Assembly: GCF_036108815.1 (NCBI RefSeq)
Contig: NZ_CP107985.1
Location: forward strand, 4,712,001-4,776,000
Source of the DNA: Streptomyces sp. NBC_00353
GTDB taxonomy: Bacteria > Actinomycetota > Actinomycetes > Streptomycetales > Streptomycetaceae
Length of the DNA stretch: 64,000 nt
Reading direction: 5' to 3'
Part shown: positions 25,717 through 35,249 of the stretch, in pieces
Position numbering within the stretch: the first letter of the stretch is position 1
How the letters are laid out: every line of letters begins with the position of its first letter
Position numbers and translations under genes: made by a program
The notes under the pieces: generated by a model
Database searches by the model: none
What the model was told of the DNA's origin: nothing
What the model saw: the letters and a program-made list of their open reading frames with translations, nothing else

Positions 25717-26946
25717 ATGCCCGAGCAGAGCAGCCCGCTCGATCTGGCCGAGGGCGATCCCTTCGGTCCGCACAACCTTCCCTACGGCGTGTTCTCCACG
25801 ACCGGCCACCCCGCGGAGCGCCGGGTGGGTGTCCGCATCGGCAACCATGTGCTGGACGCCGGAGCCGCGGCACACGCGCTCGGCTCGCCCTACGCGCAGC
25901 TCCTCGCCCAGCCGGACCTGACCGCGCTGCTGTCGGCCGGCCGCACCGCCTGGCGGGACGTCCGGCGGGCGCTGACCGCATGGGTGACGGTCCCGGCACA
26001 CCGTGCGGACATCGAGCCATTGCTGCATCCCGTCGAGTCGGTGACGCTCCATCTGCCGTACCAGGTCGCGGACTACGTCGACTTCTACGCGAGCGAGAAC
26101 CACGCCACCAACGTCGGAAGGATCTTCCGCCCGGACGGCGACCCGCTCACCCCCAACTGGAAGCACCTCCCGATCGGCTACCACGGCCGGTCCGGCACCG
26201 TCGTCGTCTCCGGAACGGATGTGGTGCGCCCCGCCGGCCAGCGCAAGGCGCCCTCCGACGCCGCCCCGGTCTTCGGCCCCTCGGCCAAGCTGGACATCGA
26301 GGCCGAGGTCGGCTTCCTCGTCGGCGTGGGGTCCGAGCAGGGCCGGCCGGTCGCGCTCGGCGACTTCCGCGACCATGTGTTCGGGCTCTCGCTGCTCAAC
26401 GACTGGTCGGCGCGGGACATCCAGGCGTGGGAGTACGTCCCGCTGGGCCCGTTCCTCGGCAAGTCCTTCGCCACGTCCGTCTCGGCGTGGGTGACCCCGC
26501 TCGAAGCCCTGGAATCGGCCCGGATCGCACCGCCTGCCCGGGACTTCCCGCTCCTCCCCTATCTGGAGGACGGGGCCGAGGAGGAGCCCGGCGGCCTGGA
26601 CCTGCGGATCGCCGTCGCGATCAACGGACAGCTGGTCGCCGAGCCGCCGTTCGCCACCATGTACTGGACGGCGGCCCAGATGCTGGCGCAGATGACGGTG
26701 AACGGCGCGTCGCTGCGTACCGGCGACCTGTACGGCTCCGGCACGGTCAGCGGCCCCGAGGCGGGCCAGCGCGGCTCCCTGCTCGAGCTCACCTGGAACG
26801 GACGCGACCCGCTGGACCTCCCGGACGGCAAGCGGACGTTCCTGGAGGACGGCGACACGGTGACGATGACGGCCTGGGCGCCGGGCCCGCACGGCACGCG
26901 GGTGGGTCTCGGCGAAGTGACGGGCCGAATCGTGCCGACACCATGA
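25717..26946 (+). CDS. fahA: Fumarylacetoacetase
   Basis: 409-aa enzyme catalysing the last step of tyrosine/homogentisate degradation, fumarylacetoacetate to fumarate and acetoacetate. Characteristic stretches are YHGRSGTVVVSGTDVVRP, KLDIEAEVGFLVG (metal ligands), LLNDWSARDIQAWEYVPLGP and GKSFATSVSAWVTPLEAL. The N-terminal SH3-like domain is complete (PFGPHNLPYGVFS). ATG at 25717 follows GAGGCAG. The other homogentisate genes are not in the window. It overlaps the broken GPP34 gene by 4 bp (ATGA). Confidence 0.94.
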   Translation: MPEQSSPLDLAEGDPFGPHNLPYGVFSTTGHPAERRVGVRIGNHVLDAGAAAHALGSPYAQLLAQPDLTALLSAGRTAWRDVRRALTAWVTVPAHRADIEPLLHPVESVTLHLPYQVADYVDFYASENHATNVGRIFRPDGDPLTPNWKHLPIGYHGRSGTVVVSGTDVVRPAGQRKAPSDAAPVFGPSAKLDIEAEVGFLVGVGSEQGRPVALGDFRDHVFGLSLLNDWSARDIQAWEYVPLGPFLGKSFATSVSAWVTPLEALESARIAPPARDFPLLPYLEDGAEEEPGGLDLRIAVAINGQLVAEPPFATMYWTAAQMLAQMTVNGASLRTGDLYGSGTVSGPEAGQRGSLLELTWNGRDPLDLPDGKRTFLEDGDTVTMTAWAPGPHGTRVGLGEVTGRIVPTP

Positions 26947-27629
26947 CTCCGGCCCACCCGGGTCTCACGCTCCCCGAGGAACTGCTGCTGCTCGCACTGG
27001 ACCCGCAGCGGGGCAAGCCGTACTGCCGCAATCGCTTCCTGGAGTACGGGATGGCGGGCGCGGTCCTCGCGGAGCTGGAGCTCTAGGGCCGGATCACCGA
27101 GCAGCTCGGCCGGATACGGGTGATCAACCCGCTGACTCCCCAGGACCCGCTCCTCGCGCAGGTCCTGGGGAGTCTGCCGGCCCCGGACAAGGGCAGGTTC
27201 ACGGGCGGCGTCAGCGCGAAGCGGTGGATCCGGCGGACCGGCCGGCAGGTCGAGGAGCTGTGCCTGGACCACCTGGTCGACCGCGCGGTCCTGCGCAGGG
27301 AGACCCGCCGCTTCCTCGGCCTGCTGCCGTACCACCGCCACCCGGCGGCGGCCCCGGACCTGCCGGCCGCGGTCCGGGAGCGCTTCACGGCCGCCCGGAC
27401 GGCCGGCTTCCCGGACCCGCGCAGCCGCACGCTGGCCGCGCTGGTCTCGGCGATCGGCCTGTCGAGCGCGGTGGCGCAGGGCGGCTGGCGGGCCCGTTCG
27501 GCGATGCGCGACCTCGTACGCCAGGAGTGGACCGCGCACGCGGTGCACCAAAACGTCCGTCAGGACAAGGCGAACCGGAGCGGCGGGAGCGCGGGCGGCA
27601 GCGGAGGAAGCAGCGGCGACGGAGACTGA
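26943..27629 (+). pseudogene. GPP34-family protein gene interrupted by an in-frame amber codon
   Basis: The frame beginning MTPAHPGLTLPEELLLLAL at 26943 runs 47 codons to AVLAELEL, meets TAG at 27084-27086, and continues in the same frame as GRITEQLGRIRV, then PLTPQDPLLAQVLGSL and further family-like sequence to the stop at 27627. The N-terminal LPEELLLLAL and the later DHLVDRAVLR match the GPP34/Vps74-like domain common in Streptomyces (about 230 aa in one frame). A single C-to-T change (CAG to TAG) or G-to-T (GAG to TAG) would explain the break. A sequencing error, or a short N-terminal product plus restart at GTG 27117, is also possible. Confidence 0.75.
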
Positions 27630-27650
27630 GCGGGGGCTGTCCGCCCCCGC
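27630..27650. terminator. Bidirectional hairpin between GPP34 and recQ
   Basis: GCGGGGGC (27630-27637) and GCCCCCGC (27643-27650) form an 8-bp perfect stem with loop TGTCC between two convergent genes, so it could stop transcription from both sides. Confidence 0.65.
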
Positions 27651-27662
27651 CCGCGCGCGGGC

Positions 27663-29675
27663 TCACTCGTACTCGGGCGGCTCCTCGTCCCAGCCGAACT
27701 CAGGGTCCGCATCAGGGACCGCGGGTGCGACCGGGCGTGGAGCCGCCGGCTGACGCGTTGCCTCCACCGGATGCGCGGCCGGCTCCCCGTCGCCCGGCTC
27801 GGGCGCCCCGGCCTCCCCGAACGACGCGAGTACCTCCAGCACCCCCTCGCCGTACGTCGCCAGCTTCTTCTCGCCGAGGCCGCTGATCGTGCCCAGCTCG
27901 GTCAGGGAGCCGGGGCGCAGGGAAGCGATCTCCCGCAGCGTCGCGTCGTGGAAGATGACGTACGCCGGGACGCCCTGCTCCTTCGCCTGGGCGCCGCGCC
28001 AGGCACGCAGCGCCTCGAAGACCGGTACGGCCTCCGGGGCCAGCTCGACGACAGCCGCCGCCGCCTTCGGGCTCCGTTCGCCCTTCGAGGAGCGCGACGC
28101 GGGCTTCGGCGCCTCCTTGCGCAGCCGTACCTCCCGCTCCCGGCCGAGCACCGAAGCGCTCTGCTCGGTGAGCACCAGCGTGCCGTACTCGCCCTCGACC
28201 TCCAGCAGGCCCTGGGCCAGCAACTGCCGCACCACGCCTCGCCATTCCGCCTCGGACAGCTCCTCGCCGATCCCGAACACCGACAGCTGGTCGTGATCGA
28301 ACTGGATGACCTTCGCGGTCTTGCGACCCAGCAGGATGTCGATGATCTGGCCGGCGCCGAACTTCTGACCGCGCTCCCGCTTCAGCCGCACCACGGTGGA
28401 CAGCAGCTTCTGCGCGGCCACCGTGCCGTCCCAGGTCTCGGGCGGGGTGAGGCACGTGTCGCAGTTGCCGCAGGCCGCCTTCTGCGGCTCCTGGCCGAAG
28501 TACGTCAGCAGCCGGGCGCGGCGGCAGTCGGCGGTCTCGCACAGGGCGAGCATCGCGTCGAGGTGGGCGCCCGCGCGGCGGCGGAACGCCTCGTCGCCCT
28601 CGCCGCCCTGGATCAGCTTGCGCTGCTGCACGACGTCCTGGAGGCCGTAGGCCATCCAGGCCGTGGACGGCAGCCCGTCGCGGCCCGCGCGGCCGGTCTC
28701 CTGGTAGTAGCCCTCGACGGACTTCGGCAGGTCGAGGTGGGCGACGAACCGTACGTCCGGCTTGTCGATGCCCATGCCGAACGCGATCGTCGCCACGACG
28801 ACCAGGCCGTCCTCGCGCAGGAACCGCGCCTGGTGGTGCGCCCGCGTCCCGGCGTCCAGACCCGCGTGGTACGGGACGGCCTCGATGCCGTTGCGACAGA
28901 GGAACTCGGCTGTCTTCTCCGTCGAGTTGCGCGACAGGCAGTAGACGATGCCGACATCCCCGGCGTGCTCCTCCTTCAGGAAGGACAGCAGCTGCTTCTT
29001 CGGGTCGGACTTCGACACGATCCGGTACTGGATGTTGGGCCGGTCGAAGCTGGCGACGAAATGCTTCGCGTCGGGCATGCCGAGGCGCTGGGTGATCTCC
29101 TGGTGCGTGGCGTTCGTCGCCGTCGCCGTCAGAGCGATCCGCGGTACGTCGGGCCAGCGCTCGCCGAGCACGGACAGGGCCAGATAGTCCGGCCGGAAGT
29201 CGTGGCCCCACTGGGCGACGCAGTGCGCCTCGTCGATGGCGAAGACGGAGATCTTGCCCCGCCCCAGCAGATTGAGGGTGGAGTCCAAACGCAGCCGCTC
29301 CGGTGCCAGATAGAGCACGTCGAGCTCACCGGCGAGAAATGCGGCCTCCATCACACGGCGCTCGTCGAAGTCCTGCGTGGAGTTGACGAAACCGGCGCGC
29401 ACGCCGAGCGCCCGCAGCGCGTCCACCTGGTCCTGCATGAGGGCGATCAGCGGGGAGATCACAATGCCCGTACCGGGTCTCACCAGGGCCGGGATCTGGT
29501 AGCAGAGGGACTTTCCGGCACCGGTCGGCATCAGGACGACGGCGTCACCGCCCGCCACCACATGGTCGACGATTGCTTCCTGCTCGCCGCGGAACGCCTC
29601 GTAGCCGAACACTCGATGCAGCGTCCGCAATGCGTCGCTCTCGGTCACACCCATGGTCACGCCCGTCCCGCTCAT
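27663..29675 (-). CDS. recQ: RecQ-family ATP-dependent DNA helicase
   Basis: 670-aa 3'-5' helicase acting in recombination and repair. Motif I is MPTGAGKSLCYQIPAL, motif II is DEAHC with the aromatic-rich loop QWGHDFRPDYL, and motif VI is QETGRAGRDGLPS. The RecQ-Ct zinc site has the Cys set RRARLLTYFGQEPQKAACGNCDTC (in two parts). A C-terminal HRDC domain covers residues ~535-610 (FHDATLREIASLRPGS, ISGLGEKKLATYGE), and the last ~60 residues are disordered and acidic. ATG at 29675 has GGGGGA 8 bases upstream; ATG 29654 is an alternative. Confidence 0.94.
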   Translation of the reverse strand: MSGTGVTMGVTESDALRTLHRVFGYEAFRGEQEAIVDHVVAGGDAVVLMPTGAGKSLCYQIPALVRPGTGIVISPLIALMQDQVDALRALGVRAGFVNSTQDFDERRVMEAAFLAGELDVLYLAPERLRLDSTLNLLGRGKISVFAIDEAHCVAQWGHDFRPDYLALSVLGERWPDVPRIALTATATNATHQEITQRLGMPDAKHFVASFDRPNIQYRIVSKSDPKKQLLSFLKEEHAGDVGIVYCLSRNSTEKTAEFLCRNGIEAVPYHAGLDAGTRAHHQARFLREDGLVVVATIAFGMGIDKPDVRFVAHLDLPKSVEGYYQETGRAGRDGLPSTAWMAYGLQDVVQQRKLIQGGEGDEAFRRRAGAHLDAMLALCETADCRRARLLTYFGQEPQKAACGNCDTCLTPPETWDGTVAAQKLLSTVVRLKRERGQKFGAGQIIDILLGRKTAKVIQFDHDQLSVFGIGEELSEAEWRGVVRQLLAQGLLEVEGEYGTLVLTEQSASVLGREREVRLRKEAPKPASRSSKGERSPKAAAAVVELAPEAVPVFEALRAWRGAQAKEQGVPAYVIFHDATLREIASLRPGSLTELGTISGLGEKKLATYGEGVLEVLASFGEAGAPEPGDGEPAAHPVEATRQPAAPRPVAPAVPDADPEFGWDEEPPEYE

Positions 29676-29747
29676 CGCTCTGTCCCCCGGGGTCTGCCCT
29701 GTTCTGTCCGGCACCGTCCCTGCCACGATAAGCGCCGCCTACGACAA

Positions 29748-29783
29748 CGCCGGACGGGCTTGACTTCTGGGGCCCGTCCGGCG
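29748..29783 (-). terminator. Terminator of the nuo operon
   Basis: CGCCGGACGGGC (29748-29759) pairs with GCCCGTCCGGCG (29772-29783): a 12-bp perfect stem with a 12-base loop, 19 bp beyond the nuoN stop on the minus strand and before recQ. This is the only strong stem after the 16-kb operon. Confidence 0.75.
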
Positions 29784-29802
29784 TTTGCGTGGTCTCTGCG
29801 CG

Positions 29803-31467
29803 TTACCGCACGAACACTCCCGCCTGGCTCGCCAGGTCGAGGAAGTACTGCGGGGCCAGGCCCAGCACCAGCGTGACCGCGACGCCGACCGCGATCGTCG
29901 TCATCGTCAGCGGCGACGGGACGGCGACCGTCGGGCCGTCCGCCTTCGGCTCGCTGAAGAACATCAGCACGATGACCCGGATGTAGAAGAACGCGGCGAT
30001 CGCGGACGAGATCACACCGACCACGACCAGACCGCCGGCCCCGCCCTCCGCCGCCGCCTTGAAGACCGCGAACTTTCCGGCGAAGCCCGAGGTCAGCGGG
30101 ATACCGGCGAAGGCCAGCAGATACACCGCGAAGACCGCGGCGACCAGCGGCGAGCGCCGGCCGAGCCCGGCCCACTTCGACAGGTGCGTCGCCTCGCCTC
30201 CCGCGTCGCGCACCAGGGTGACGACGGCGAACGCGCCGACCGTCACGAAGGAGTACGCGCCCAGGTAGAAGAGCACCGAGGAGATGCCGCTGGGGGTCGT
30301 CGCGATGACACCGGCGAGGATGAAGCCGGCGTGCGCGATGGACGAGTAGGCCAGCAGTCGCTTGATGTCGGTCTGGGTGATGGCGACGATCGCACCGCCC
30401 AGCATCGTGACGATCGCGACGGCCCACATGACCGGCCGCCAGTCCCAGCTGAGGCCCGGCAGCACCACGTACAGCAGGCGCAGCAGCGCACCGAACGCGG
30501 CGACCTTCGTGGCCGCGGCCATGAAGCCGGTGACCGGGGTCGGGGCGCCCTGGTAGACGTCCGGGGTCCACATGTGGAACGGGACGGCACCGACCTTGAA
30601 GAGCAGCCCGGTCAGGATCATCGCGCCGCCGATCAGCAGCAGCGCGTCGTTGCCCATGGTGTCGGCGAGCGCCGGGTCGATCTGGGTGACGGATCCGTCG
30701 ACCACATCGGCGACGGCCGCGTACGAGACGGAGCCCGCGTACCCGTACAGCAGGGCGATCCCGAAGAGCAGGAACGCCGACGAGAAGGCGCCGAGCAGGA
30801 AGTACTTCACCGCGGCCTCCTGCGACATCAGCCGCTTGCGGCGGGCGACGGCACACAGGAGGTAGAGCGGGAGGGAGAAGACCTCCAGGGCCACGAAGAG
30901 CGTCAGCAGATCGTTGGCCGCCGGGAAGACCAGCATGCCGGCCACCGAGAAGAGGAGCAGCGGGAAGACCTCGGTGGTGGTGAAGCCCGCCTTGACCGCG
31001 GCCTGCTCGCTCTCGCTGCCGGGGACGGACGCGGCCTGTGCGGCGAACGAGTCGACGCGGTTGCCGTGCGCCACGGGGTCGAGCCGGCGCTCGGCGAACG
31101 TGAAGACGGCGACCAGCGACGTCAGCAGGATGGTGCCCTGCAGGAACAGGGCGGGTCCGTCGACGGCGATGGCACCCATCGCGGCGATGTGTGCCTTCGT
31201 CGTGCCGTACCCCCCGGCCGCGAGGCCGACGACCGCGGCGAACGCGGCGGCGAGGGCGACTACGGTCAGGAAGACCTGCGTGTAGTAGCGGGCCCGGCGC
31301 GGCACGAAGGCCTCGACGAGTACGCCGACGACGGCGACACCGATCACAATGAGGACCGGGGTCAGCTGGGCGTACTCGATGACCGGTGCGTTGAACTTCT
31401 CTTTCGGGGCGGCCGATGTCACCCCGCCCGCCATTGTCCACAGGCTGTGGACAGCTGTTGCGCTCAC
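29803..31467 (-). CDS. nuoN: NADH-quinone oxidoreductase subunit N
   Basis: 554-aa antiporter-like membrane subunit, one of the three proton-pumping modules. It has about 14 hydrophobic helices. Conserved polar spots are the Glu in TFAERRLDP/LFVALEVFSLPLY and the Lys in FLLGAFSSAFLLFGIALLYG and VGAVPFHMWTPDVYQGAPTP. Last gene of the 14-gene operon; overlaps nuoM by 4 bp. A terminator follows it. Confidence 0.96.
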   Translation of the reverse strand: MSATAVHSLWTMAGGVTSAAPKEKFNAPVIEYAQLTPVLIVIGVAVVGVLVEAFVPRRARYYTQVFLTVVALAAAFAAVVGLAAGGYGTTKAHIAAMGAIAVDGPALFLQGTILLTSLVAVFTFAERRLDPVAHGNRVDSFAAQAASVPGSESEQAAVKAGFTTTEVFPLLLFSVAGMLVFPAANDLLTLFVALEVFSLPLYLLCAVARRKRLMSQEAAVKYFLLGAFSSAFLLFGIALLYGYAGSVSYAAVADVVDGSVTQIDPALADTMGNDALLLIGGAMILTGLLFKVGAVPFHMWTPDVYQGAPTPVTGFMAAATKVAAFGALLRLLYVVLPGLSWDWRPVMWAVAIVTMLGGAIVAITQTDIKRLLAYSSIAHAGFILAGVIATTPSGISSVLFYLGAYSFVTVGAFAVVTLVRDAGGEATHLSKWAGLGRRSPLVAAVFAVYLLAFAGIPLTSGFAGKFAVFKAAAEGGAGGLVVVGVISSAIAAFFYIRVIVLMFFSEPKADGPTVAVPSPLTMTTIAVGVAVTLVLGLAPQYFLDLASQAGVFVR

Positions 31468-33035
31468 TTGGCGGCCTCCACCTCAGGCTGGGGGTCCTTC
31501 TTCTGGACGTCCGACATGGTGTGCTGCACCGCCGGGTTGACGATCTCCGTCAGCGGCTTCGGATAGACACCCAGGAAGATCAGCAGCGCGATCAGCGGGA
31601 GGACCACCACCAGCTCCCGGGCCTTGAGGTCGGCCATGCCCTGGACCCCGGCCTTCACCGGGCCCGTCATCGTCCGCTGGTAGAGGACGAGGACGTAGAG
31701 CGCGGCGAGCACGATGCCGGTGGTGGCGACGATGCCGGCCGCCGGGTAGGCGCTGAACGTGCCGACCAGGACCAGGAATTCGCTGACGAACGGGGAGAGC
31801 CCGGGCAGCGACAGGGTGGCGAGTCCGCCGATCAGGAAGGTGCCGGCCAGGACCGGCGCCACCTTCTGCACTCCGCCGTAGTCGGCGATGAGCCGCGAAC
31901 CGCGCCGGGTGATCAGGAAGCCGGCCACCAGCATCAGCGCGGCCGTCGAGATGCCGTGGTTGACCATGTAGAGCGTGGCGCCCGACTGGCCCTGGCTGGT
32001 CATCGCGAAGATACCCAGGATGATGAAGCCGAAGTGCGAGATCGACGCGTAGGCGATCAGCCGCTTGATGTCGCGCTGGCCGACGGCGAGCAGCGCCCCG
32101 TACACGATGCTGATCAGCGCCAGGACCAGGATCACCGGCGTCGCCCACTTGCTGGCCTCCGGGAACAGCTGGAGGCAGAAGCGGAGCATCGCGAACGTGC
32201 CGACCTTGTCGACGACCGCGGTGATCAGGACGGCGACCGGTGAGGTCGCCTCCCCCATGGCGTTGGGCAGCCAGGTGTGCAGCGGCCAGAGCGGGGCCTT
32301 CACCGCGAAGGCGAAGAAGAACCCGAGGAACAGCCAGCGTTCGGTGCTGGTCGCCATGGACAGCGACCCGTTGGCGCGGGCCTCGGCGATCTCGGAGAGC
32401 GAGAAGGTGCCCGCGACGACATACAGGCCGATGACGGCGGCCAGCATGATGAGCCCGCCGACCAGGTTGTAGAGCAGGAACTTCACGGCTGCGTAGGAGC
32501 GTTGCGCCGCGGCGTTCTCGTCGCTGCCGGCGTGGGCCCGGTCCCCGAAGCCGCCGATGAGGAAGTACATCGGGATGAGCATGGCTTCGAAGAGGATGTA
32601 GAAGAGGAAGACGTCGGTGGCCTCGAAGGAGAGGATCACCATCGCCTCGACCATCAGGATCAGGGCGAAGAAGCCCTGGGTGGGGCGCCAGCGCGAGGAC
32701 TTCGTCTCCAGGGGGTCGGCATCGTGCCAGCCGGCCAGGATGACGAACGGGATCAGCAGGGCGGTGAGCGCCATGAGCGCCACCCCGATGCCGTCCACCC
32801 CGAGTTCGTACCGGACGCCGAAGTCCTTGATCCAGGCGTGTGATTCGGTGAGCTGATAGCGGGCGCCGCCGGGCTCGAAGCGGGCGAGCGCGACGCCCGC
32901 CAGCACGAGCGTGGCCAGCGAGAAGAGCAGCGCCAGCCATTTGGCGGCGGTGCGCCGGGCGGCCGGGACGGCTGCGGTGGCGATCGCGCCGATCGCCGGG
33001 AGCGCCGCCGTCGCTGTCAGGAGGGGAAAGGACAT
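31464..33035 (-). CDS. nuoM: NADH-quinone oxidoreductase subunit M
   Basis: 523-aa antiporter-like subunit with about 14 membrane helices. Typical stretches are LFYILFEAMLIPMYFLIG (conserved Glu in helix 5), FFFAFAVKAPLWPLHTWLPNA (conserved Lys) and SISHFGFIILGIFAMTSQG. Placed between nuoL (4 bp gap) and nuoN (4 bp overlap). Length and motifs match the family throughout. Confidence 0.96.
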   Translation of the reverse strand: MSFPLLTATAALPAIGAIATAAVPAARRTAAKWLALLFSLATLVLAGVALARFEPGGARYQLTESHAWIKDFGVRYELGVDGIGVALMALTALLIPFVILAGWHDADPLETKSSRWRPTQGFFALILMVEAMVILSFEATDVFLFYILFEAMLIPMYFLIGGFGDRAHAGSDENAAAQRSYAAVKFLLYNLVGGLIMLAAVIGLYVVAGTFSLSEIAEARANGSLSMATSTERWLFLGFFFAFAVKAPLWPLHTWLPNAMGEATSPVAVLITAVVDKVGTFAMLRFCLQLFPEASKWATPVILVLALISIVYGALLAVGQRDIKRLIAYASISHFGFIILGIFAMTSQGQSGATLYMVNHGISTAALMLVAGFLITRRGSRLIADYGGVQKVAPVLAGTFLIGGLATLSLPGLSPFVSEFLVLVGTFSAYPAAGIVATTGIVLAALYVLVLYQRTMTGPVKAGVQGMADLKARELVVVLPLIALLIFLGVYPKPLTEIVNPAVQHTMSDVQKKDPQPEVEAAK

Positions 33036-33039
33036 GTGA

Positions 33040-34935
33040 TCAGACCGCCCTCATCAGCAGGGTCGCGGCGATGACGACCGCCGTACCGCCGAACATCGAG
33101 ACCGCGTAGGAGCGGGCGTAGCCGTTCTGCAGCTTGCGCAGCCGGCCGGAGAGCCCGCCCATCGACGCGGCCGTACCGTTGACGACGCCGTCGACCAGGG
33201 TGTGGTCGACGTACACCAGGGAGCGGGTCAGGTGCTCGCCGCCGCGGACCAGGACCACGTGGTTGAAGTCGTCCTGCAGGAGGTCGCGGCGGGCGGCCCG
33301 GGTGAGCAGCGAGCCGCGCGGGGCGACGACCGGTACCGGCCGGCGGCCGTACATCGTCCAGGCGATGGCGACGCCGATGACGAGCACCACCATGGTGGCG
33401 CCGGTGACGGTCGCGGCACCGACCGGCGATTCTCCGTGGCTGTGGCCGGTGACCGGCTCCAGCCAGTTCAGGAAGCGGTCGCCGATGGAGAAGAAGCCTC
33501 CGGCGAAGACCGAACCGAACGCCAGGACGATCATCGGGATCGTCATCGACTTCGGGGACTCGTGCGGATGCGGCTCATGGCCTTCCGCATCGGGCTGCCA
33601 CCGCTTCTCGCCGAAGAACGTCAGCAGCATCACGCGCGTCATGTAGAACGCGGTGATCGCGGCGCCCAGCAGCGCGACACCGCCGAGGATCCAGCCCTCG
33701 GCGCCACCCTTGGCGAACGCCGCCTCGATGATCTTGTCCTTGGAGAAGAAGCCGGACAGGCCGGGGAAACCGATGATCGCCAGATAGCCGAGGCCGAAGG
33801 TGATGAAGGTGACCGGCATGTACGTGCGCAGGCCGCCGAACTTCCGCATGTCGACCTCGTCGTTCATGCCGTGCATGACCGAACCGGCGCCGAGGAAGAG
33901 CCCGGCCTTGAAGAAGCCGTGCGTCACCAGGTGCATGATCGCGAAGACGTAGCCGATCGGGCCGAGCCCGGCGGCCAGGATCATGTAACCGATCTGCGAC
34001 ATCGTCGACCCGGCGAGGGCCTTCTTGATGTCGTCCTTCGCGCAACCGACGATCGCACCGAAGAGCAGCGTGACCGCACCGACGACCACGACGACCAGCT
34101 GTGCGTCCGGCGCGGCGTTGAAGATCGCGCCGGAGCGGACGATCAGGTAGACGCCCGCGGTCACCATGGTGGCGGCGTGGATGAGGGCGGAGACCGGGGT
34201 CGGACCCTCCATCGCGTCACCGAGCCAGGACTGCAGCGGCACCTGGGCCGACTTGCCGCAGGCGGCGAGCAGCAGCATCAGGCCGATCGCCGTCAGCTTG
34301 CCCTCGCTCGTCTCCCCGGTCGATGCCAGGACGGGTCCGAAGGCGAACGTGCCGAACGTGGTGAACATCAGCATGATCGCGATCGACAGGCCCATGTCGC
34401 CGACCCGGTTGACCAGGAACGCCTTCTTGGCGGCGGTGGCCGCACTGGGCTTGTGCTGCCAGAAGCCGATCAGCAGGTACGACGCCAGACCGACGCCCTC
34501 CCACCCGACGTACAGCAGCAGGTAGTTGTCGGCGAGGACCAGCAGGAGCATCGCCGCGAGGAACAGGTTCAGATAGCCGAAGAACCGGCGCCGGCGCTCG
34601 TCGTGCTCCATGTAGCCGATCGAGTAGATGTGGATCAGGGTGCCCACACCGGTGATCAGCAGCACGAACGTCATCGACAACTGGTCGAGCTGGAAGGCCA
34701 CATCGGCCTGGAAGCCCTCGACCGGGATCCAGCTGAACAGGTACTGGTGCAGCGCCCGGTGCTCGGCGCCCTTCCCCAGCATGTCGACGAAGAGAACCGC
34801 ACCGATGACGAATGAAACGGCGGCGAGCAGCGTGCCGATCCAGTGTCCGGAGCGGTCCAGCCGACGGCCTCCGCAGAGCAGGACGGCCGCTCCGAGCAGG
34901 GGCGCCGCGACGAGCAGCGCAATGAGGTTGTCCAC
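33040..34935 (-). CDS. nuoL: NADH-quinone oxidoreductase subunit L
   Basis: 631-aa distal antiporter-like subunit with the C-terminal lateral helix that spans the membrane arm. Motifs are YVGWEGVGLASYLLIGFW (conserved Glu), GKSAQVPLQSWLGDAMEGPT (conserved Lys), and TPVSALIHAATMVTAGVYL. The long amphipathic segment and last helix (YAVSMFGGTAVVIAATLLMRA) are present. Starts 14 bp after the nuoK stop. Confidence 0.96.
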   Translation of the reverse strand: MDNLIALLVAAPLLGAAVLLCGGRRLDRSGHWIGTLLAAVSFVIGAVLFVDMLGKGAEHRALHQYLFSWIPVEGFQADVAFQLDQLSMTFVLLITGVGTLIHIYSIGYMEHDERRRRFFGYLNLFLAAMLLLVLADNYLLLYVGWEGVGLASYLLIGFWQHKPSAATAAKKAFLVNRVGDMGLSIAIMLMFTTFGTFAFGPVLASTGETSEGKLTAIGLMLLLAACGKSAQVPLQSWLGDAMEGPTPVSALIHAATMVTAGVYLIVRSGAIFNAAPDAQLVVVVVGAVTLLFGAIVGCAKDDIKKALAGSTMSQIGYMILAAGLGPIGYVFAIMHLVTHGFFKAGLFLGAGSVMHGMNDEVDMRKFGGLRTYMPVTFITFGLGYLAIIGFPGLSGFFSKDKIIEAAFAKGGAEGWILGGVALLGAAITAFYMTRVMLLTFFGEKRWQPDAEGHEPHPHESPKSMTIPMIVLAFGSVFAGGFFSIGDRFLNWLEPVTGHSHGESPVGAATVTGATMVVLVIGVAIAWTMYGRRPVPVVAPRGSLLTRAARRDLLQDDFNHVVLVRGGEHLTRSLVYVDHTLVDGVVNGTAASMGGLSGRLRKLQNGYARSYAVSMFGGTAVVIAATLLMRAV

Positions 34936-34949
34936 GATTCAGCGTCCCC

Positions 34950-35249
34950 TTACAACTTCATCAGGCTGGCGTCGTCGACCGAGGCCGAGTGGCGGGAACG
35001 GAACAGCGACACGATGATCGCGAGCCCGACCACGACCTCGGCGGCGGCGACGACCATCGTGAAGAAGGCGATGATCTGGCCGTCGAGGTTGCCGTGCATC
35101 CGGGAGAAGGTGACGAACGCGAGGTTGCAGGCGTTGAGCATCAGCTCGACGCACATGAACACCACGATCGCGTTCCGCCTGATCAGCACCCCGGACGCGC
35201 CGATGGTGAACAACAGAGCGGCGAGATAGAGGTAGTTGACCGGGTTCAC
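34950..35249 (-). CDS. nuoK: NADH-quinone oxidoreductase subunit K
   Basis: 99-aa three-helix membrane subunit (MrpC-like). The two conserved membrane glutamates lie in FMCVELMLNACNLAFV and VVAAAEVVVGLAII. Overlaps nuoJ by 4 bp; length is the family norm. Confidence 0.96.
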   Translation of the reverse strand: MNPVNYLYLAALLFTIGASGVLIRRNAIVVFMCVELMLNACNLAFVTFSRMHGNLDGQIIAFFTMVVAAAEVVVGLAIIVSLFRSRHSASVDDASLMKL

